A stretch of DNA of 32,865 bases from Rhodospirillales bacterium (GCA_024653965.1 JANLGW010000127.1:1-32865), one strand, 5' to 3'. Shown: positions 11,528 through 19,699, counted from the first letter of the stretch. Notes: a model not told the origin generated them from the sequence alone. Numbers and translations are program-made.

Positions 11528-12793
11528 TTAGACCGCGACGCAATTGCGCCCGCCGTCCTTGGCGCGATAGAGCGCCTGATCGGCGGCTTTAAGCGCGGCG
11601 TCGCTGCTCTCGCCTTGCTTGCGCCCGTGTGCGCCGATAGAGATGGTAACACTGACGATAGCGCGATCTTTGGCCTTAACGGTTTTTTGTTGGGCGGCCT
11701 CCATCGCCTTGACCCCAACCGGTTTTTCTTTGGGGCGCTGATCATCGCGCAAGCGAAAGCTCGCTTCGGCGATGGCTTCGCGCAATTTATTCAGATGCGC
11801 CACGGCGGCATGAACATCCTTGCGCGGGAAAAGCACCGTAAACTCTTCGCCGCCATAGCGAAACGCGCGACCGCCGCCGGTAACGCGCATCATGCGGCTG
11901 GCGACCATCTTCAACACTTGATCGCCCACATCATGGCCATAGGTGTCGTTGAATTTTTTAAAATGATCCACGTCGAGCATGGCCACCGTATAAAGCCCGG
12001 GCATCGCTTGCAGATCGTGCATCAAAGCGCGCCGCCCGGGCAATCCGGTCAATTCATCGATGAACGCCAGACGATAGCTTTCCTGCGCCACCGCCGCCAG
12101 CAACGCCATCAGCGCAAGCGTGAACATGATCGCCGGAAGCGAGCCCTGGCCCGCACCGTGCAGGGCCAGCGCGCTGGCCGCGACCGCGCCGAACAAACCG
12201 CCGTCAATAGCCCCGCCGGTCCACGCTGCACGCGCCAGCAAGACAAGACTGACAACCGCAAACAGGCCGATGGCCAGTTGCGGCAACAGCGACCAATAAT
12301 CAAATTCTTTGTCGAACAGACGGGTGTGCAGCACTTCATCAGCCCACGCGCGCGCGGCCTCGCCCGCATCCCACACCACGATCAGCAACGCCACCTGCAC
12401 GGCGAAAAACAGCACCCGCACCAGCACGCCCCGCGACACCATGCCGCGATCGCGTTTGGTGGCGATCAACAGGGCATTCACGGGAAACAACACCGCCACC
12501 GCGCCGTACAGCACCATCAGTTCCGCGCCGTGTGTCCCGGCACTTTCCAAATCCGGCACGAACTGGGCGATGGCCCCATGCGTGCCCATCACCAGCACCG
12601 CCATCAAGGCCACCCGCGGGCTTTTGAACCATGCCCCTAAAATGATGACACCCGCGCCCAACACATACGGTACCGCAGGCAACGCCATGCCCAGCGACAG
12701 CGGCAACGCCGGACGTGACGCAAACAGCGCCAATCCCACCGCCAAAAACAACGCGGGCATCAGCAAAACAAAAAGAGCGTTTCGAATAGCCAT
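11528..12793 (-). CDS. membrane-anchored diguanylate cyclase (GGDEF domain)
   Basis: 421-aa protein with about eight hydrophobic segments over residues 5-250, then a C-terminal GGDEF domain that makes cyclic di-GMP from two GTP. The cyclase signature is intact: FIDELTGLPGRRAL, MLDVDHFKKFNDTYGHDVGD with the metal-binding Asp, and the active loop YGGEEF at 313-318. The feedback I-site (RxxD, starting nine residues before GGEEF) is replaced by TGGG, so classical product inhibition is unlikely. A Lys-rich insertion of roughly 30 residues (around DDQRPKEKPVGVKAMEAAQ) precedes the strand SVTISIG. The membrane part is not a family I can name and is presumably the sensor. It is divergent from the DUF423 gene, with a 55-base gap. 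Confidence 0.9.
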   Translation of the reverse strand: MAIRNALFVLLMPALFLAVGLALFASRPALPLSLGMALPAVPYVLGAGVIILGAWFKSPRVALMAVLVMGTHGAIAQFVPDLESAGTHGAELMVLYGAVAVLFPVNALLIATKRDRGMVSRGVLVRVLFFAVQVALLIVVWDAGEAARAWADEVLHTRLFDKEFDYWSLLPQLAIGLFAVVSLVLLARAAWTGGAIDGGLFGAVAASALALHGAGQGSLPAIMFTLALMALLAAVAQESYRLAFIDELTGLPGRRALMHDLQAMPGLYTVAMLDVDHFKKFNDTYGHDVGDQVLKMVASRMMRVTGGGRAFRYGGEEFTVLFPRKDVHAAVAHLNKLREAIAEASFRLRDDQRPKEKPVGVKAMEAAQQKTVKAKDRAIVSVTISIGAHGRKQGESSDAALKAADQALYRAKDGGRNCVAV

Positions 12794-12848
12794 CGTAAAG
12801 TGATAAAACGCAAACGCTCAAGATAACGTTAAAAAAAGGGAACAGCGC

Positions 12849-13223
12849 ATGAACATTTGGATTTTACTGGGCGGTCTGAACGCCGCCATCGCGGTCGCCG
12901 CCGGGGCCTACGGCTGGCATGCCCTAGGCGATACGCCCGATATCCGCGCCATTTTCATGATGGGCTCCCAATACCAGATGTGGCACGCCTTAGGACTGCT
13001 GGCGGTGGGATTGCTGCTCAACCACGGCCCGGCGCGCGCCTTGCTCATCGCCGGGGTGTGTTTCCAAGCTGGCATCGTGTTGTTTTCCGGCACGCTCTAT
13101 AGCTTCGGCGGATTGATGTTCATCCCGGTCACGGGTGCTGCGCCGTTTGGCGGCGGGCTGTTGATCATCGGCTGGTTGCTGCTCGGCATCTGCGGGGCAA
13201 AACACGTCAAACGCGCCCTTTAA
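12849..13223 (+). CDS. DUF423 family small membrane protein (YgdD-like)
   Basis: 124 aa with four hydrophobic helices and almost no soluble sequence. The family pattern is visible: an N-terminal AVAAGAYGWHAL (usually GAFGAHGL), then MGSQYQMWHALGLLAVGLL, then GIVLFSGTLYSFGG, and a closing GGGLLIIGWLLLGI. Function unknown; members are inner-membrane proteins. AAAAAAAGGG lies just upstream of the ATG. The downstream gene is marR after 116 bases that hold a separate promoter, so the two are probably independent. Confidence 0.85.
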   Translation: MNIWILLGGLNAAIAVAAGAYGWHALGDTPDIRAIFMMGSQYQMWHALGLLAVGLLLNHGPARALLIAGVCFQAGIVLFSGTLYSFGGLMFIPVTGAAPFGGGLLIIGWLLLGICGAKHVKRAL

Positions 13224-13248
13224 GACAAGACCGCGCCATTGAAGGCGC

Positions 13249-13278
13249 TTGAACAATCGTTCGCACGAGTCGCATAAT
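13249..13278 (+). promoter_or_regulatory. candidate promoter of the marR gene
   Basis: TTGAAC (13249-13254), an 18-base spacer and CATAAT (13273-13278; 5 of 6 to consensus). The start would fall near 13285, about 55 bases before the ATG. Confidence 0.4.
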
Positions 13279-13287
13279 GCCTGCACG

Positions 13288-13299
13288 ATAGCGAGCTAT
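13288..13299. promoter_or_regulatory. candidate MarR operator, palindrome ATAGCGAGCTAT
   Basis: Inverted repeat ATAGC-GA-GCTAT beginning a few bases after the predicted transcription start, a common place for a MarR autorepressor site. A short arm length of 5 means it could be chance. Confidence 0.3.
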
Positions 13300-13339
13300 T
13301 GACAACAGACCTGTTTTCGCAGGACCGGGAGAGCGCCCC

Positions 13340-13807
13340 ATGTCTAACAAATCGGAAAAATCCTTGAACGACGCCATCCATCACCTTTCAAGGCTGATGA
13401 CGCAGGCGCTGGGCGACGCCATCAGCGCCCACGGCGTAACGCCCGGACAACTGCCGGTGTTGATGTGTCTGTGGGAACAAGATGGGCTCACCCAGCGTGA
13501 GCTTTATGAACGTGTGCACATCGAACAGGCCACCATGTCCAATACGCTCAGCCGCATGGAACGCGACGGACTGGTCAAGCGCAAACCCGATCCCGACGAC
13601 CGCCGCGCCGCGCGCGTGACGCTCACCGTCAAGGCGCAAAAGCTCGAACCCGTGCTCGCCGACGCCATCAAGACGGTACAAAAGACCGCCCTGGGCGAGA
13701 TCAAGAAAAAAGACAAAAAAGCGCTATTGGCCGCCTTGGGCGAGATGATCGACAACCTCACGCCCCCAAATGCAAAAGACCCTGGCGCCAAAAATCATAC
13801 CGCTTAG
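13340..13807 (+). CDS. MarR family transcriptional regulator
   Basis: 155-aa winged-helix regulator. MarR proteins bind palindromic DNA as dimers and release it on binding small phenolic or other ligands. The wHTH covers about residues 30-105: LPVLMCLWEQDGLTQRELYERV, recognition helix EQATMSNTLSRMERDGLV, and wing KRKPDPDDRRAARVTLT with the conserved D-x-R. The N- and C-terminal helices form the dimer interface; the last 20 residues are a hydrophilic tail. GGGAG precedes the ATG. The stop is 4 bases from the stop of convergent pckG. The ligand and targets cannot be read from sequence. Confidence 0.92.
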   Translation: MSNKSEKSLNDAIHHLSRLMTQALGDAISAHGVTPGQLPVLMCLWEQDGLTQRELYERVHIEQATMSNTLSRMERDGLVKRKPDPDDRRAARVTLTVKAQKLEPVLADAIKTVQKTALGEIKKKDKKALLAALGEMIDNLTPPNAKDPGAKNHTA

Positions 13808-13811
13808 ACCT

Positions 13812-15641
13812 TTACGGTTTTGGCAGCACCCACGTGGCCGGAGAAGCCTCTAAACGTTTGATCTGGGCCTGACGCTGCATTTCCAAAGCTTTCGGCAAGT
13901 GGTCTGAAAACTTGGCAAAATACGCTTCTTGTTCGTGTACGTCTTCGAGCGCCTTATCGCGCGGCACCTGCATCAGATGTTCAAACAGGTCGTATTTGAA
14001 ATCCATCCCCGTCCACGTCAAATCGCCATAGGCCGGCATCTGCCCCAGCGGGCTTTCGTGCGCTTGGGCGCGGCCATGCACGCGGTCCACCACCCATTTC
14101 AAGACACGCATGTTCTGCCCAAAACCCGGCCACAGGAATTTGCCGTTGGCGTCTTTGCGGAACCAATTGACGCGAAAGATCGCGGGCGGATTTTTGAGCT
14201 TTGCGCCCACGTCCAGCCAATGGCCCCAATAATCGGCCATGTTGTATCCGCAAAACGGCAGCATGGCGAACGGGTCGCGACGAATGCCCACTTGGCCCAC
14301 GGCGGCGGCGGTGGCTTCCGAACCCATGGTCGCCGCCATATAAACGCCGTGCGCCCAATCGTTGGCTTGGTAAACCAGCGGGAACGTATGGCTGACACGC
14401 CCGCCAAAAATGAAGGCGGAAATCGGCACGCCGGTGGGATCACTCCACGCCGGATCACCGGAAGGACACTGGCTCACCGGGGCGGCAAAACGCGAGTTGG
14501 GGTGCGCCGCCGGAGTTTCGCTGTCGGGCGACCAATCGTTACCCTTCCAATCGATCAGGTGCGCGGGCGGCTTGCTCAAACCTTCCCACCACACGTCGCC
14601 ATCGTCGGTCAACGCGACGTTGGTAAAGATGCAGTTTTTATCCAAGGTGCGCAGCGCATTGGGGTTGGTGTCTTCGGCGGTGCCTGGTGCTACGCCAAAG
14701 AAACCCGCTTCGGGATTGATGGCATAGAGCCTGCCGTCCGCGCCCGGTTTGATCCACGCAATGTCGTCGCCGACGGTCGATACTTTCCAGCCATCAAAGC
14801 CTTGCGGCGGAATGAGCATCGCCAAGTTGGTCTTGCCGCAGGCCGAGGGAAACGCGGCGGCGATATAGGTTTTTTCGCCTTCGGGGCTTTCCAGTCCGAC
14901 AATCAACATGTGCTCGGCCAGCCAGCCTTCGTCCCGCGCCATGGCGGACGCAATGCGCAACGCGAAGCACTTTTTACCCAACAAGGCATTGCCGCCATAA
15001 CCCGAACCAAACGACCAGATTTCACGGCTTTCCGGGTAATGCACAATATACTTGGTGGTATTGCACGGCCACGCCACATCCTTCTCGCCCGCCTTCAGCG
15101 GCGCGCCCACCGAATGCACGCACGGCACAAACTTGCCATCCTTACCCAGCACGTCCAGCACAGGCTGGCCCATGCGGGCCATGATGCGCATACTTGCCGC
15201 GGCATAGGCGCTGTCGGTCAACTGCACGCCGATATGGGCAATGGGCGAACCCAGCGGCCCCATGGAAAACGGCACCACATAAAGGGTGCGCCCCGCCATG
15301 CAGCCATCAAACAGGCCGCCCAACAAAGCGCGCATCTCGCCCGGGTCCATCCAGTTGTTGGTAGGACCGGCGTCTTCTTTGCGCTGAGAACAGATAAAGG
15401 TGCTTTCTTCCACCCGCGCCACGTCGGAAGGCTGAGAGCGCGCCAAGTATGAACCCGGACGCTTGGCTTCGTTGAGTTTAATCAGCGTGCCCGCGTCCAC
15501 CATTTCGGCGGTCAAGCGGTCGTATTCAGCCTGGGAGCCATCGCACCAATGAATGCGCGTCGGTTTGGTCAACGTGGCGATTTCTTCAATCCAGGCCTTA
15601 AGCCCGGCATGCGCCGTCGGCGCGCCGTTCAAATTCAACAT
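13812..15641 (-). CDS. pckG: phosphoenolpyruvate carboxykinase, GTP-dependent
   Basis: 609-aa cytosolic enzyme forming PEP from oxaloacetate and GTP, the first committed step of gluconeogenesis. Length and motifs are those of the GTP class, not the roughly 540-aa ATP class: FPSACGKTN at 264-272 with the reactive Cys268, [13 protein letters not shown] (second kinase loop), [24 protein letters not shown] and [22 protein letters not shown] lies about 8 bases before the ATG. Upstream are two direct repeats that may bind a regulator. In many alphaproteobacteria the PEPCK gene beside chvI/chvG is the ATP type (pckA), so the type found here is notable. Confidence 0.97.
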   Translation of the reverse strand: MLNLNGAPTAHAGLKAWIEEIATLTKPTRIHWCDGSQAEYDRLTAEMVDAGTLIKLNEAKRPGSYLARSQPSDVARVEESTFICSQRKEDAGPTNNWMDPGEMRALLGGLFDGCMAGRTLYVVPFSMGPLGSPIAHIGVQLTDSAYAAASMRIMARMGQPVLDVLGKDGKFVPCVHSVGAPLKAGEKDVAWPCNTTKYIVHYPESREIWSFGSGYGGNALLGKKCFALRIASAMARDEGWLAEHMLIVGLESPEGEKTYIAAAFPSACGKTNLAMLIPPQGFDGWKVSTVGDDIAWIKPGADGRLYAINPEAGFFGVAPGTAEDTNPNALRTLDKNCIFTNVALTDDGDVWWEGLSKPPAHLIDWKGNDWSPDSETPAAHPNSRFAAPVSQCPSGDPAWSDPTGVPISAFIFGGRVSHTFPLVYQANDWAHGVYMAATMGSEATAAAVGQVGIRRDPFAMLPFCGYNMADYWGHWLDVGAKLKNPPAIFRVNWFRKDANGKFLWPGFGQNMRVLKWVVDRVHGRAQAHESPLGQMPAYGDLTWTGMDFKYDLFEHLMQVPRDKALEDVHEQEAYFAKFSDHLPKALEMQRQAQIKRLEASPATWVLPKP

Positions 15642-15663
15642 CTAGAGCATTCTCCCTATCAAA

Positions 15664-15690
15664 AGTTTGGTGAGGTTAACGGGAGTTTGG
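15664..15690. promoter_or_regulatory. direct repeats AGTTTGG spaced 20 bases, upstream of pckG
   Basis: AGTTTGG at 15664-15670 and again at 15684-15690, a period of 20 bases, close to two helix turns, 23-49 bases before the pckG ATG. A TTGAC element lies just beyond on the minus strand. This could be a tandem site for an activator or repressor; no factor is assigned. Confidence 0.25.
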
Positions 15691-15761
15691 CTCAGGTCAA
15701 CTGTATTTCTGAACGAATTGAGGAAAGATTGCGTGAACGGCGCAAGAATGGAACGGTGCCG

Positions 15762-16157
15762 TTATTGAACCGTGGGTTTGGCCTTAGGCTCGACCTTGGT
15801 TTCGCCTTCCTTGGGCGGCACCACACGCACCCGCAACCGTTGCGGAATGGAGCGATCGAGCAGGTCTAAGTCTTCTGCAACCTTGGTAATGCGGGCGCGC
15901 ACGTTGTCAAAATCGGTACTCGTGCCGTTGAGGCGTTTGTCAACCGTACCGACATTATCCATCAGGCTCTTGACCGCTTGGGCGAGTTTCGTCACTTCCT
16001 TGTCCGTGGTGCGGATTTCATCGCGAAGCACGGCGATATGGGCGCGAATGAACTTTTCGTTCTGGCTTTCCACTTTTTTGATCACGTCGCTCACCAGCCA
16101 CAACGCCACCAGGGCAATCCCAAAGCCAAGAACGGCGACGATCGTTGCAAAACTCAT
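15762..16157 (-). CDS. hypothetical membrane-anchored coiled-coil protein
   Basis: 131 aa. One N-terminal transmembrane helix (about residues 4-24, ATIVAVLGFGIALVALWLV) is followed by a long heptad-like, charged helix (about 26-108) and a Pro/Lys-rich tail (VVPPKEGETKVEPKAKPTV). I do not recognise a named family. Anchored coiled coils of this shape often act as scaffolds or partners of other envelope proteins. It lies between the HugZ-like gene and pckG, all on the minus strand, 120 bases from pckG; it may share transcription with pckG but nothing in the sequence ties it to metabolism. Confidence 0.72.
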   Translation of the reverse strand: MSFATIVAVLGFGIALVALWLVSDVIKKVESQNEKFIRAHIAVLRDEIRTTDKEVTKLAQAVKSLMDNVGTVDKRLNGTSTDFDNVRARITKVAEDLDLLDRSIPQRLRVRVVPPKEGETKVEPKAKPTVQ

Positions 16158-16359
16158 GGCGAAAAACCTGCGCTCGATGTGTTGATCGGGTGGACGAACG
16201 GAACCGAAAGCGCCGAATTTAAAATTTTAACGACGCTACCAGCAACGACTTCCGTTGTGCGTAAACCCATATGGGAACCCATACGCCGGTATTCCACCAT
16301 TGAAGCAAAAAAGTGTCGCCGGGGGAAGGCATGAATATCGATTTGGGTAAATGTTTTTA

Positions 16360-17100
16360 TTAAAGTGTCACACGTTTGACACATGCAGCAAAACGCGCCC
16401 GCCAGGACCGCACGTCTTTGGCCGGAGTTGGGAAGTTTAGCCTTGCAATCTTGCCCTGTGGACCGCCGAGCGTCAGGCCGTCCGGGTCCACGTCGATTGC
16501 CCGCCACCGGCGAGAAAGGCCCGCGACGCGCAACAGTTCCGCCCGCCGGGCTCCGTTTACGTCTGCCAGCAAGCGCAGGCGGGCGGCGGCAATATCACCC
16601 TGAAAAATCCCATATTCCACGCCCTTGGCCCATCTGGCGGAACCAAAGCCGCCCACAAAATGAATCTTATCCACAGCCATGGCCCAAAACGCAAAATCGC
16701 CGAAATCCGCATAACGCGCAGCGCTGGGATGACGGGCGAGGTAAACTGCGCGCGCCGCTTGCGCTTCATCAGCCTCTAAACGGCGAGCTCTGCCGCTTAA
16801 GGTCGCCCGTGCGGACTGCAGGGGATTGGCGGTCGTCACCGGGGCTTCAAGCAACAGCGAACAGCGCCCATCGGCCAACAAATCTTGGGTATGGGCGGCT
16901 AGGGTGGAAAACAGAAAGATCGCCTGCCCCTGCCCATCCAGCGCCACGCCCACCTTGGAAACATACGGGTGGCCGGGTTCGCGTTTGGCCCGGCGAAACG
17001 TCGCCAGCGCGCCGCTGATGGCGGCACGCGCAATCAGACGGGCCTCTCGGGCCGCGTAGGCGGGACCGTCTTTTGACGCAGCAGATTTTGCAGGCTCCAA
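16360..17100 (-). CDS. HugZ-like / pyridoxamine-phosphate-oxidase-fold protein
   Basis: 246 aa, split-barrel flavin/heme-binding fold. Motifs of the family: GHPYVSKVGVALDGQGQAIF, LFSTLAAHTQDLLADGRCSL, ARATLSGRARRLE, RYLA-like YLARHPSAARYADFGDF and the HFVGGFGSARW signature. The C-terminal part corresponds to DUF2470, but the usual HMNxDHxxA helix reads DVNGARRAELL, so both histidines are lost, while the closing RLNFPTPA strand is kept. Related proteins bind heme and help degrade or store it, or bind FMN; which applies here is uncertain. AAAGGAAAAC precedes the ATG. Divergent from chvI. Confidence 0.82.
   Translation of the reverse strand: MEPAKSAASKDGPAYAAREARLIARAAISGALATFRRAKREPGHPYVSKVGVALDGQGQAIFLFSTLAAHTQDLLADGRCSLLLEAPVTTANPLQSARATLSGRARRLEADEAQAARAVYLARHPSAARYADFGDFAFWAMAVDKIHFVGGFGSARWAKGVEYGIFQGDIAAARLRLLADVNGARRAELLRVAGLSRRWRAIDVDPDGLTLGGPQGKIARLNFPTPAKDVRSWRARFAACVKRVTL
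16361..16384 (-). terminator. weak hairpin over the 3' end of the HugZ-like gene
   Basis: On the minus strand, GTGTCA-N6-TGACAC (16382-16377 and 16370-16365) overlaps the last codons and is followed by TTTAATAAAAA. The 6-bp stem and interrupted T-run make it a weak terminator at best; it could also be a protein-binding palindrome. Confidence 0.25.
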
Positions 17101-17164
17101 AACCGTTTTCCTTTAAAGGGGGTGCGTTCGCAATTGTAAAGTCCCGCAGCCCTCGAATTAAGAC

Positions 17165-17170
17165 TATAAT
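17165..17170 (+). promoter_or_regulatory. candidate -10 element for chvI
   Basis: A consensus TATAAT about 108 bases before the chvI start, with no good -35 at the normal distance (TTGTAA lies 25 bases upstream). An activator-dependent promoter is possible. Confidence 0.3.
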
Positions 17171-17214
17171 TTTGCCATAAAACCGGGATCAATTGGCATT
17201 TGGTACCTCTTAAC

Positions 17215-17248
17215 CCCATATCCGGCGCCCATATCCGGCGATGGATAT
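17215..17248. repeat. 13-bp tandem duplication plus inverted repeat in the chvI leader
   Basis: CCCATATCCGGCG occurs twice without gap (17215-17227, 17228-17240). The second copy also forms an inverted repeat ATATCC-GGCGAT-GGATAT (17231-17236 and 17243-17248). The repeat lies 30-63 bases upstream of the chosen chvI start and downstream of the candidate -10. It may be a regulator site or an RNA stem. Confidence 0.5.
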
Positions 17249-17277
17249 TCGTTAATCAGTTCATGGATCCAACCACC

Positions 17278-17961
17278 ATGCCTTACAGCATTGCATTGGT
17301 CGACGACGACCGCAACATCCTGACCTCCGTTTCCATGACCCTGGAAGCCGAGGGGTTCACCGTGCGCGCCTACAAAGATGGTGACGAAGCGTTACGCGAA
17401 ATCACTCGTCACCCGCCGGATTTGGCAGTTCTCGACATCAAAATGCCGCGCATGGACGGTATGGAGTTATTGGCCGAACTGCGCAAGCGCAGCGATCTGC
17501 CGATCATTTTCCTTACCTCCAAGGACGATGAGTTGGACGAGGCCATGGGCCTGCGCATGGGCGCCGACGACTACATCAAAAAGCCGTTTTCCCAACGCCT
17601 GTTGCTGGAACGCATTCGCGCGGTGCTGCGGCGCAAAGACCCGCAATCCACCCAGGCCGAGATCGTGCAGCGCGGCAACCTGATGCTCGACGCCTCGCGC
17701 CACATGTGTACCTGGAAAGGCCAGCACGTCAATTTGACGGTGACCGAATTTCTGCTGATCCAGGCGCTGGCGCGCGCGCCCGGTCACGTCAAAAGTCGCG
17801 ACCAATTAATCGATGCGGCCTATGGCGAGCATATCTATGTCGACGACCGCACCATCGACAGCCACATCAAACGCCTGCGCCGCAAGTTCCGTGAAACGGA
17901 CGACGCCTTTTCAGCCATCGAAACGCTGTACGGTGTCGGCTATCGTTATTTGGAAGAGTGA
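17278..17961 (+). CDS. chvI: two-component response regulator ChvI (OmpR family)
   Basis: 227-aa DNA-binding regulator. Receiver domain (1-120): acidic pair VDDDRN, phospho-acceptor Asp53 in [12 protein letters not shown], Thr in IFLTSKDD and Lys in DYIKKPFS. OmpR-type winged helix follows (about 130-227: [25 protein letters not shown] ... [23 protein letters not shown]). ChvI-type proteins control acid response, envelope and exopolysaccharide genes and central carbon genes in alphaproteobacteria. The frame is open from 17200; I chose ATG 17278 because [11 protein letters not shown] is the normal receiver start, though ATG 17263 (five residues longer) is possible. The kinase gene follows after 15 bases. 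Confidence 0.93.
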   Translation: MPYSIALVDDDRNILTSVSMTLEAEGFTVRAYKDGDEALREITRHPPDLAVLDIKMPRMDGMELLAELRKRSDLPIIFLTSKDDELDEAMGLRMGADDYIKKPFSQRLLLERIRAVLRRKDPQSTQAEIVQRGNLMLDASRHMCTWKGQHVNLTVTEFLLIQALARAPGHVKSRDQLIDAAYGEHIYVDDRTIDSHIKRLRRKFRETDDAFSAIETLYGVGYRYLEE

Positions 17962-17976
17962 TTTATTCTTGTTTTC

Positions 17977-19638
17977 ATGAGCACCCAGCCGCCCGCGCCA
18001 AAACCCACGTTGCACGATCACGAGCGACTGATGTCGCCGTTGACGCGCCGTATCTTGGCGGTGAACCTGTTGGCGCCTGCGTTATTGCTGATCGGCACGT
18101 TTTACTTAGGCGAATACCGCCGTTCGCTGGTCACCGCCGAACTGTCCTCGCTGCGCACGCACGGGGAAATCTTCGCCGTCGCCTTGGGCGAAAGCGCGGT
18201 ATCGCCCGCCGGTGAAAACCTGATGCCCGAACTGGCCAGCCAGATCGTGCGCCGCCTAGCATTCACCGCCGATACCCGAGCGCGCCTGTTCGCCGTCAAC
18301 GGCATGTTGGTCGCCGATTCCCGCGCCTTGCTGGAACCGGGTGGCGAGATCGTTGAAGCCGAATCCTTAGCCCCACCCGCCGCAAAACCGGCTCCGGAAA
18401 CTGTCGCGGACAGCAAAAGCCTGCTCAACAAATTGTTCGCCTTGCTCGACGTCATTTATTTCTGGCTGCCCGGCGTGGAGGAATATCCGCTTTACCATGA
18501 AAACATCGACCAACATGCCGAAGACTACCGCGAAGTCATGGGCGCGATGGAAGGCGATATCTGGGTGGCGCGCCGTTCCATGCCCGACGGCACGCTGATT
18601 TTATCGGTGGCGCTGCCGGTAACGCGCTACAAACAAACGCTGGGCGTCTTGATGCTGTCCAAAACGTCCGCCGACATCAACGACGCCATGTTCGAGGTGC
18701 GCAAGGCCACCTTACAGGTTTTTGCCGCAACGCTGATCTTCACCGTGCTGGTATCTCTTTATTTGGGCGGCACCATCGCCCGGCCCATTCGCAACTTAAG
18801 CCGCGCCGCCGAACGGGTGCGCAAGGGTCGTCATCGCGAACACACCATCCCCAAAATGACCGCACGCACGGACGAAATCGGCGAATTGGCGCTGGCTCTA
18901 AACGACATGACCGAAGGACTGTGGGCGCGCATGGATGCCATTGAAGCCTTTGCCGCCGACGTCAGTCACGAAATCAAAAACCCGCTGACCAGCCTCAAAA
19001 GCGCCGTGGAAACCGCAACCCGCCTAAAAGACCCCGACGCGCAGCGCAAACTGATGGCCGTAATCCTAGACGATGTGGAACGCTTAGACCGCCTGATCAC
19101 CGACATTTCCAACGCTTCCCGGCTGGACGCGGAGCTGTCGCGCGCCGAACCAAAACCCGTGAACTTAAGCGCCATGCTCACCACCATCGCCGACATTCAT
19201 ACCGCCAGCTTGAGCGAAAATGCACCGACGCTAAGCATCGCCGCACCGGCCGAAAGCGAAGGTTCACTGATGGTCAGCGGCATCGCAGACCGCCTGGTGC
19301 AGGTGCTGCGCAATCTTATCTCCAATGCACAGTCGTTCAGCCCCCAAACGCCTGATGCCGCCATTCGCATCACCGCCGGGCGCGAGGGCGCTTGGGTAGT
19401 GATCACCGTTGAAGACGATGGCCCCGGCATCCCCGAGGGCAAGTTTGAGGCCATTTTCAACCGCTTTTATACCGAACGCCCCCAAGCAGAAGAGTTTGGC
19501 CGCCATTCCGGCTTAGGGCTGGCCATTTCCAAACAAATCGTTGAGGCCCACGGCGGCACGATCATCGCCGAAAACGCCAAAACCGAAGACGGCGCGGTTA
19601 CGGGCGCACGATTTACGGTACGGTTGCCGGCGGCTTAA
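17977..19638 (+). CDS. chvG: sensor histidine kinase ChvG
   Basis: 553-aa inner-membrane kinase, partner of ChvI. TM1 at about 26-46, a periplasmic domain of some 200 residues, TM2 at about 246-268, HAMP linker, then HisKA with His331 in DVSHEIKNPLTSLKSA and a complete ATPase domain: N box LISNAQSFSP, G1 DDGPGIPEGKF, F box FNRFYTERP, G2 HSGLGLAISKQ. The periplasmic segment includes an Ala/Pro-rich linker (EAESLAPPAAKPAPETV) before the wall-side region, where the family is held by the inhibitor ExoR in rhizobia; no ExoR is seen here. All catalytic elements are intact, in contrast to the kinase after ahcY. Confidence 0.93.
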   Translation: MSTQPPAPKPTLHDHERLMSPLTRRILAVNLLAPALLLIGTFYLGEYRRSLVTAELSSLRTHGEIFAVALGESAVSPAGENLMPELASQIVRRLAFTADTRARLFAVNGMLVADSRALLEPGGEIVEAESLAPPAAKPAPETVADSKSLLNKLFALLDVIYFWLPGVEEYPLYHENIDQHAEDYREVMGAMEGDIWVARRSMPDGTLILSVALPVTRYKQTLGVLMLSKTSADINDAMFEVRKATLQVFAATLIFTVLVSLYLGGTIARPIRNLSRAAERVRKGRHREHTIPKMTARTDEIGELALALNDMTEGLWARMDAIEAFAADVSHEIKNPLTSLKSAVETATRLKDPDAQRKLMAVILDDVERLDRLITDISNASRLDAELSRAEPKPVNLSAMLTTIADIHTASLSENAPTLSIAAPAESEGSLMVSGIADRLVQVLRNLISNAQSFSPQTPDAAIRITAGREGAWVVITVEDDGPGIPEGKFEAIFNRFYTERPQAEEFGRHSGLGLAISKQIVEAHGGTIIAENAKTEDGAVTGARFTVRLPAA

Positions 19639-19663
19639 ATACACACTCAGAACACATCGTTTC

Positions 19664-19692
19664 TTGACGCTCATACCATAAGTGCGTATTGT
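19664..19692 (+). promoter_or_regulatory. promoter of hicAB
   Basis: TTGACG (19664-19669), exactly 17 bases, TATTGT (19687-19692). It lies right after the chvG stop, showing that hicAB has its own start of transcription, about 75 bases before the hicA ATG. Confidence 0.55.
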
Positions 19693-19699
19693 GCACGCA
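19683..19699. promoter_or_regulatory. candidate HicB operator TGCGT-N7-ACGCA
   Basis: Inverted repeat TGCGT (19683-19687) and ACGCA (19695-19699) centred on the hicAB -10. HicB proteins with a DNA-binding tail repress their own promoter, and the position is right for that. Confidence 0.45.

Noticed and set aside
11339-12640. 433-codon open frame on the plus strand across the diguanylate cyclase gene
   Set aside because: Overlaps the trkH end and runs antisense to the GGDEF gene; repetitive His/Arg/Gln sequence typical of a shadow frame.
13233-13248. GCGCC-ATTGAA-GGCGC hairpin after the DUF423 gene as a terminator
   Set aside because: Only a 5-bp stem and no T-run; it abuts the candidate marR -35 instead.
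13929-15452. 507-codon open frame on the plus strand across pckG
   Set aside because: Antisense to a complete, motif-rich pckG; its translation is His/Arg/Gly-rich low-complexity sequence without a ribosome site. It is a by-product of GC-rich codon use.
17101-17277. An upstream start for chvI at 17200
   Set aside because: The added 26 residues are unlike any receiver domain and would run through the tandem repeat; the normal start is at 17278 or 17263.
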